Assembly: GCA_000720375.1 (NCBI GenBank)
Contig: JOAA01000016.1
Span: 62,001-126,000 of the forward strand
Source of the DNA: Rhodococcus rhodnii
GTDB taxonomy: Bacteria > Actinomycetota > Actinomycetes > Mycobacteriales > Pseudonocardiaceae
Direction: 5' to 3'
DNA length: 64,000 nucleotides
Shown: piece by piece, positions 60,613 through 64,000 of the stretch
How positions within the stretch are numbered: the first letter of the stretch is position 1
How the letters are laid out: each line of letters begins with the position of its first letter
Program-made: the position numbers and the translations under genes
The notes under the pieces: generated by a model
Database searches by the model: none
What the model saw: the letters and a program-made list of their open reading frames with translations, nothing else
Told to the model about the DNA's origin: nothing

Positions 60613-61842
60613 ATGGACCTGGTTCCCATCGCGCGACTGCAGTTCGCCACGACGACATCACTGCACTTCCTGTTCGTGTTGCTGACGCTCGGCCTGGCGC
60701 CGCTCGTCGCGGCCATGCAGACCCGCTACACGGTCAGCCGAAAGCCCGTCCACCAGCGGATGACCCGGTTCTGGGGGCACTTATACGTGATCAACTACGT
60801 GGTCGGGATCGCGACCGGGATCGTGATGGAGTTCCAGTTCGGACTGAACTGGACCGGCCTGACGGCCTTCGCCGGCGACGTGTTCGGCGCGCCGCTCGCG
60901 ATCGAGACGCTCGTCGCGTTCTTCCTCGAGTCCACGTTCCTCGGGCTGTGGATCTTCGGCTGGGGCAAGCTCAACCGCTGGGTGCACCTCTCGCTGATCT
61001 GGCTGGTCGTGCTCACCGCGTATCTCTCGGCGTTCTGGGTGATGGGCGCCAACTCCTTCCTGCAGAACCCCGTCGGCTACCGGATGGACGGGGACGTCGC
61101 CCGGCTGACGGACTTCGGCGCGTTTCTGAGCAACCCATCGCTCTGGGCCGCGCTGGCGCACGTGCTCACCGCGGGTCTGCTGGCCGGCGGGGTCCTGATG
61201 GCGGGCATCAGCGCGTACCACTTCATCAAGCGCACCACGGAGGTCGAGTTCTTCCGCCGGTCGATGCGGCTGGGGCTCGGTGTCGCCGCGGTCGCCGGCT
61301 CGATGGTGATCAGCTTCGGGTTCGAGCAGTTCGGCGTGCTCAACGAGGTCCAACCGGCCAAGCTCGGCGGTCCGGAGCAGGACGCACTGGTCCAGGCGGC
61401 GGGCGAGGCACGTTTCGGGCCGGGTGACTACCTGCCGCCGGACGTGTCCGGCTTCCTGGGCAACATGATCTCGATCGGGATGCTGCTCTCGGCGGCCGCG
61501 TGGATCGCCTGGCTGCTGACCATCCGCAGCTGGATCGTCCGCTTGCGAGTCCCGCTCTATCTGCTGATGGCCCTTGTTCCGCTGCCTTTCGTCGCGGCGA
61601 TCTTCGGCTGGCTGTTCCGTGAGATGGGCAGGCAGCCGTTCCTGATCAACGGATTGCTGCTCACGTCCGACGGCGTTTCCTCGGTCAGCGCGGGCAGCAT
61701 GCTCACGTCTTACATCGCGTTCACCGCGGTTCTGATCGGACTGGTGATCACCAATTGGGTGTTGCTCGCCCGGGTCGCCAAACGCGGTCCGGCGCCCCTT
61801 GTGGAAGTGGTGAAACCCGAGCCGGTCATGGCGACCCTCTGA
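60613..61842 (+). CDS. cydA: cytochrome bd oxidase subunit I
   Basis: The 409-residue membrane protein opens with ARLQFATTTSLHFLFVLLTL, holding the N-terminal haem ligand His. It includes PSLWAALAHVLTAGLLAGG with a second His and GNMISIGMLLSAAAWIAW. At 409 residues it is a short form with a reduced Q-loop. The conserved GRQPW near the C-terminal end reads GRQPF here. With CydB it oxidises quinol and reduces oxygen at high affinity. ATG 60613 is the start. Confidence 0.92.
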   Translation: MDLVPIARLQFATTTSLHFLFVLLTLGLAPLVAAMQTRYTVSRKPVHQRMTRFWGHLYVINYVVGIATGIVMEFQFGLNWTGLTAFAGDVFGAPLAIETLVAFFLESTFLGLWIFGWGKLNRWVHLSLIWLVVLTAYLSAFWVMGANSFLQNPVGYRMDGDVARLTDFGAFLSNPSLWAALAHVLTAGLLAGGVLMAGISAYHFIKRTTEVEFFRRSMRLGLGVAAVAGSMVISFGFEQFGVLNEVQPAKLGGPEQDALVQAAGEARFGPGDYLPPDVSGFLGNMISIGMLLSAAAWIAWLLTIRSWIVRLRVPLYLLMALVPLPFVAAIFGWLFREMGRQPFLINGLLLTSDGVSSVSAGSMLTSYIAFTAVLIGLVITNWVLLARVAKRGPAPLVEVVKPEPVMATL

Positions 61843-61858
61843 TTTTCGGGAGCAGAAC

Positions 61859-62854
61859 ATGGATTTCCTGTGGATACTCACGCTGGCCGTACTGGCCGCG
61901 GGTTATTTCGCACTGGCGGGTTACGACTACGGGGTCGGCATCCTGCTTCGGTTGATCGGCCGGGACGAGCCTGAGCGAAGAAAGGTGCTCGGCACGCTCG
62001 GGCCGTTCTTCCTCGGCAACGAGGTGTGGCTGGTGGCGCTGGCCGGAGTTCTGCTCGGCGTCTTCCCGAAGTTCGAGGGACGGCTGTTCTCCGGGGCGTA
62101 TCCGGCGGTGCTGGCGATCGTGCTGGGCGTCATCGTGTTCACGGTCGCGGCACAACTGCGCGGACGGCTCGGGATCGGGCGTAAACCGTTCTGGGACTTG
62201 ATGATCACGGCAGGAGCCGGTGTCACGGCGATCGCATGGGGCGTACTGCTCGGCGCGATGCTCGAAGGTCTGCCGCTCGGTCCGGACGGCTACCCGACCG
62301 GCGACTTCAGCGGTCTGGTCGACTCTGGCACGGTGTTGTTCGGCGTGCTGACGTTCTCGCTGTTCACGTTGCACGGCGCGGCTTTCGTCGCGGCACGGTC
62401 GACCGGCCGCCTCGCTGCACGCGGAAAGCATGTGGCCCGGGTGTTGATCGCGCCGACTGCCATGGCAGTGCTGGCAGTCGTGGCCAACGGTGTGTTCGCG
62501 CTGGATCTCGCCAACCCTTGGCTGACGTTGGCCGGTGCGGGATTGACCATCGTTGCCGTCTTCGCGGCCGGTTCGCTGTTGGACAAACGGCCGATGGCTG
62601 CCGTTGTGTGCACTGGGGTGGCTTGTGTTCTACCGGTGTTCGCCGTGGCCGTCGCTCACCTGCCGAACGCCCTGGTGTCCTCTTTGGATGGCGGCGCCGG
62701 ATTGTCCTTCGCCACCATCGCTTCATCGTCCAGCACATTGGCTCAGGTCGGCTGGCTCGCGCTGCCCATCGTACCCGCGGTGATCGGCCTGCAAGTGGTC
62801 ATCTGGTGGATGTTCCGCCAGCGGGTCGATGAGCGGACAGGGCTGTTCTGGTGA
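61859..62854 (+). CDS. cydB: cytochrome bd oxidase subunit II
   Basis: The 331-residue protein has about eight helices, starting [20 protein letters not shown] then [20 protein letters not shown], the CydB N-terminal pattern. [20 protein letters not shown] and the C-terminal [20 protein letters not shown] follow. It forms the structural partner of CydA. It lies 16 bp after cydA with GGGAG ahead of the ATG, and overlaps cydD by GTGA. Confidence 0.93.
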   Translation: MDFLWILTLAVLAAGYFALAGYDYGVGILLRLIGRDEPERRKVLGTLGPFFLGNEVWLVALAGVLLGVFPKFEGRLFSGAYPAVLAIVLGVIVFTVAAQLRGRLGIGRKPFWDLMITAGAGVTAIAWGVLLGAMLEGLPLGPDGYPTGDFSGLVDSGTVLFGVLTFSLFTLHGAAFVAARSTGRLAARGKHVARVLIAPTAMAVLAVVANGVFALDLANPWLTLAGAGLTIVAVFAAGSLLDKRPMAAVVCTGVACVLPVFAVAVAHLPNALVSSLDGGAGLSFATIASSSSTLAQVGWLALPIVPAVIGLQVVIWWMFRQRVDERTGLFW

Positions 62855-64000
62855 TCCCCGATCTGCCGGGTTCCCGGCGCTACCTGTACATGCTGTGCGC
62901 GCTGGCCGCGTGCACAGCATGTCTCGTGCTCGCCCAAGCCGAGTTATTGGCTGGGCTGCTGACTGGAAGTGTCACGCTCGCATTGCCGATCGTGGCGTTG
63001 GCGGCCCGCGCTTTGTTGTTGTGGGTACAGGAAAGCGTGGCGGCCCGATTCGCCGCGTCCGCGAAGGGGCACCTGCGGTCGCGGGTATTGCGGTCCACGA
63101 TGGATTCCGCTGGTGCACAGGCCACGTTGGTGACAAGGGGAATTGACGCGGTCGGACCGTACCTGACCGGCTATCTGCCGCAGATGGTCATCTCGGCGAT
63201 CGTTCCACTTGCCGTGCTGGTCCGGTTGTCCATCGCGGATCTGACGTCGGCGTTGATCATCGCGGCCACGTTGCCGTTGATTCCGGTGTTCGCCGTGCTG
63301 GTCGGCAAGCACACCAAGCGGCAGACCGAACGGCAGTGGGATCTGCTGTCCCGGTTGGGCGGACATTTCCTGGATGTCGTACGAGGCATGGAAACGCTGA
63401 TTCTGTTCAAGCGGGCCGGTGCCCAAGCCAGGATCGTGCGGGAGATGGCCGTTCAGCACGCCGACGCGACCATGCGGACGTTGCGGATCGCTTTCCTGTC
63501 GGCGTTGGTGCTGGAACTCGTTGCCACGCTGTCCATCGCCTTGGTCGCTGTCCCTGTTGGACTACGTCTGTTGAACGGAGGCGTGGACTTGGCGACCGCA
63601 CTGCTCGTGTTGCTGCTTGCACCCGAGGCGTACCTCCCGTTGCGAGTGGCTGGTGCGAAGTTCCACGCGGCGGCCGAGGGTGTGACTGTTCTCAAGAACG
63701 TCTTGGCGCTCAAGGAGAAGTCGCCCAAGGCGGCTGTCCGAACGCGACCGCCGGACCTGCGCACCGCGACGATTTCGCTGGAAGGTGTGACCGTGCGCTA
63801 TCCGGGGCGCTCGGAACCAGCAGTGCGAGACTTCTGGCTGACGGTCGAACCAGGTGAACGCGTCGCGCTCATCGGCCCCAGCGGTGCTGGGAAAAGTACC
63901 CTGCTGTCGGTCGTGCTCGGTCTGACCACGCCCACCGATGGCCGCGTACTGATCGGCGGTGTGGATCTGCGAGAGCTCGCTGACTGGCACGACTGCCTTA
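62851..64000 (+). CDS. cydD: thiol reductant ABC exporter CydD, N-terminal part
   Basis: This is the first 383 residues of an exporter-type ABC half-transporter. Six membrane helices (from [20 protein letters not shown] to [20 protein letters not shown]) are followed by the ATPase domain with Walker [19 protein letters not shown]; the window ends before the signature motif. The GTG start overlaps the cydB stop. CydD with CydC exports glutathione/cysteine-type thiols (mycothiol-era equivalents here) needed to assemble cytochrome bd. The order cydA-B-D is standard. Confidence 0.9.
   Translation, partial: MIPDLPGSRRYLYMLCALAACTACLVLAQAELLAGLLTGSVTLALPIVALAARALLLWVQESVAARFAASAKGHLRSRVLRSTMDSAGAQATLVTRGIDAVGPYLTGYLPQMVISAIVPLAVLVRLSIADLTSALIIAATLPLIPVFAVLVGKHTKRQTERQWDLLSRLGGHFLDVVRGMETLILFKRAGAQARIVREMAVQHADATMRTLRIAFLSALVLELVATLSIALVAVPVGLRLLNGGVDLATALLVLLLAPEAYLPLRVAGAKFHAAAEGVTVLKNVLALKEKSPKAAVRTRPPDLRTATISLEGVTVRYPGRSEPAVRDFWLTVEPGERVALIGPSGAGKSTLLSVVLGLTTPTDGRVLIGGVDLRELADWHDCL

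Noticed and set aside
1..64000. tRNA, rRNA, riboswitch or origin elements
   Set aside because: No cloverleaf-like sequence with conserved TTCGA-type arms, no rRNA stretches, no DnaA-box cluster and no known riboswitch core was recognised by eye; a covariance-model search would be needed to exclude them.

Overview
The window is 64 kb of high-GC, gene-dense chromosome with many GTG starts and 1-4 bp stop/start overlaps. It comes from an actinobacterium, most likely of the Pseudonocardiaceae (Amycolatopsis / Kibdelosporangium / Lentzea type). The family is an inference from protein resemblance and from gene order shared with Mycobacterium tuberculosis. No rRNA, tRNA or CRISPR array was recognised.

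Layout. (1) 1-14.8 kb matches the mycobacterial Rv3205c-Rv3212 block: a TIGR02569-like protein, moeZ, a DUF3152 protein, TetR, DUF3107, a ferritin-like protein, a DEAD-box helicase and a beta-propeller-like membrane protein. Inserted in it are an AurF-like diiron oxygenase/TetR pair, a RecB-type nuclease gene and a TnpB-like gene. (2) 14.8-22.7 kb is mixed: MarC, a GntR-controlled ABC exporter, a secreted lipase, a PHP phosphatase, a PH-domain protein, a Nudix hydrolase, DUF2332 and a MaoC dehydratase. (3) 23-59.4 kb follows the M. tuberculosis Rv1239c-Rv1209 order almost gene for gene: corA, sugC-sugB-sugA-lpqY (trehalose importer), an Rv1234-like protein, an MgtE-N/CBS protein, DUF1003, mrp, tatB, htrA, rseA, sigE, an O-methyltransferase, glgC, glgM, DUF3117, tag and a DivIVA-like protein. 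Accessory islands interrupt it: a type VII-secretion-like pair, a metallophosphoesterase/ParB-like pair, a protein with a duplicated domain, a VapBC toxin-antitoxin module, an IS1182-like transposase relic, a haloalkane dehalogenase with its MarR regulator, and an MFS/LysR pair. (4) 59.5-64 kb holds a PadR/HAAS regulator pair divergent from cydA-cydB-cydD, which runs off the end.

Genes that appear to work together: LpqY-SugABC trehalose uptake with GlgC/GlgM alpha-glucan synthesis; SigE-RseA-HtrA-TatB envelope stress and export; cytochrome bd with its CydD exporter; and several divergent regulator/target pairs with clear palindromic operators (diiron oxygenase/TetR, dehalogenase/MarR, DUF899/HxlR, MFS/LysR, vapBC).

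The most unusual structures are a 22-bp tandem repeat array at about 29.74-30.24 kb whose unit recurs as a large palindrome at 6.5 kb, a separate 26-bp repeat array at 45.4 kb, a TnpB-like protein lacking the third RuvC acidic residue and the zinc finger, a frameshifted tandem paralogue at 41.1-41.4 kb, and a 22-codon ORF with a strong ribosome binding site just ahead of corA.
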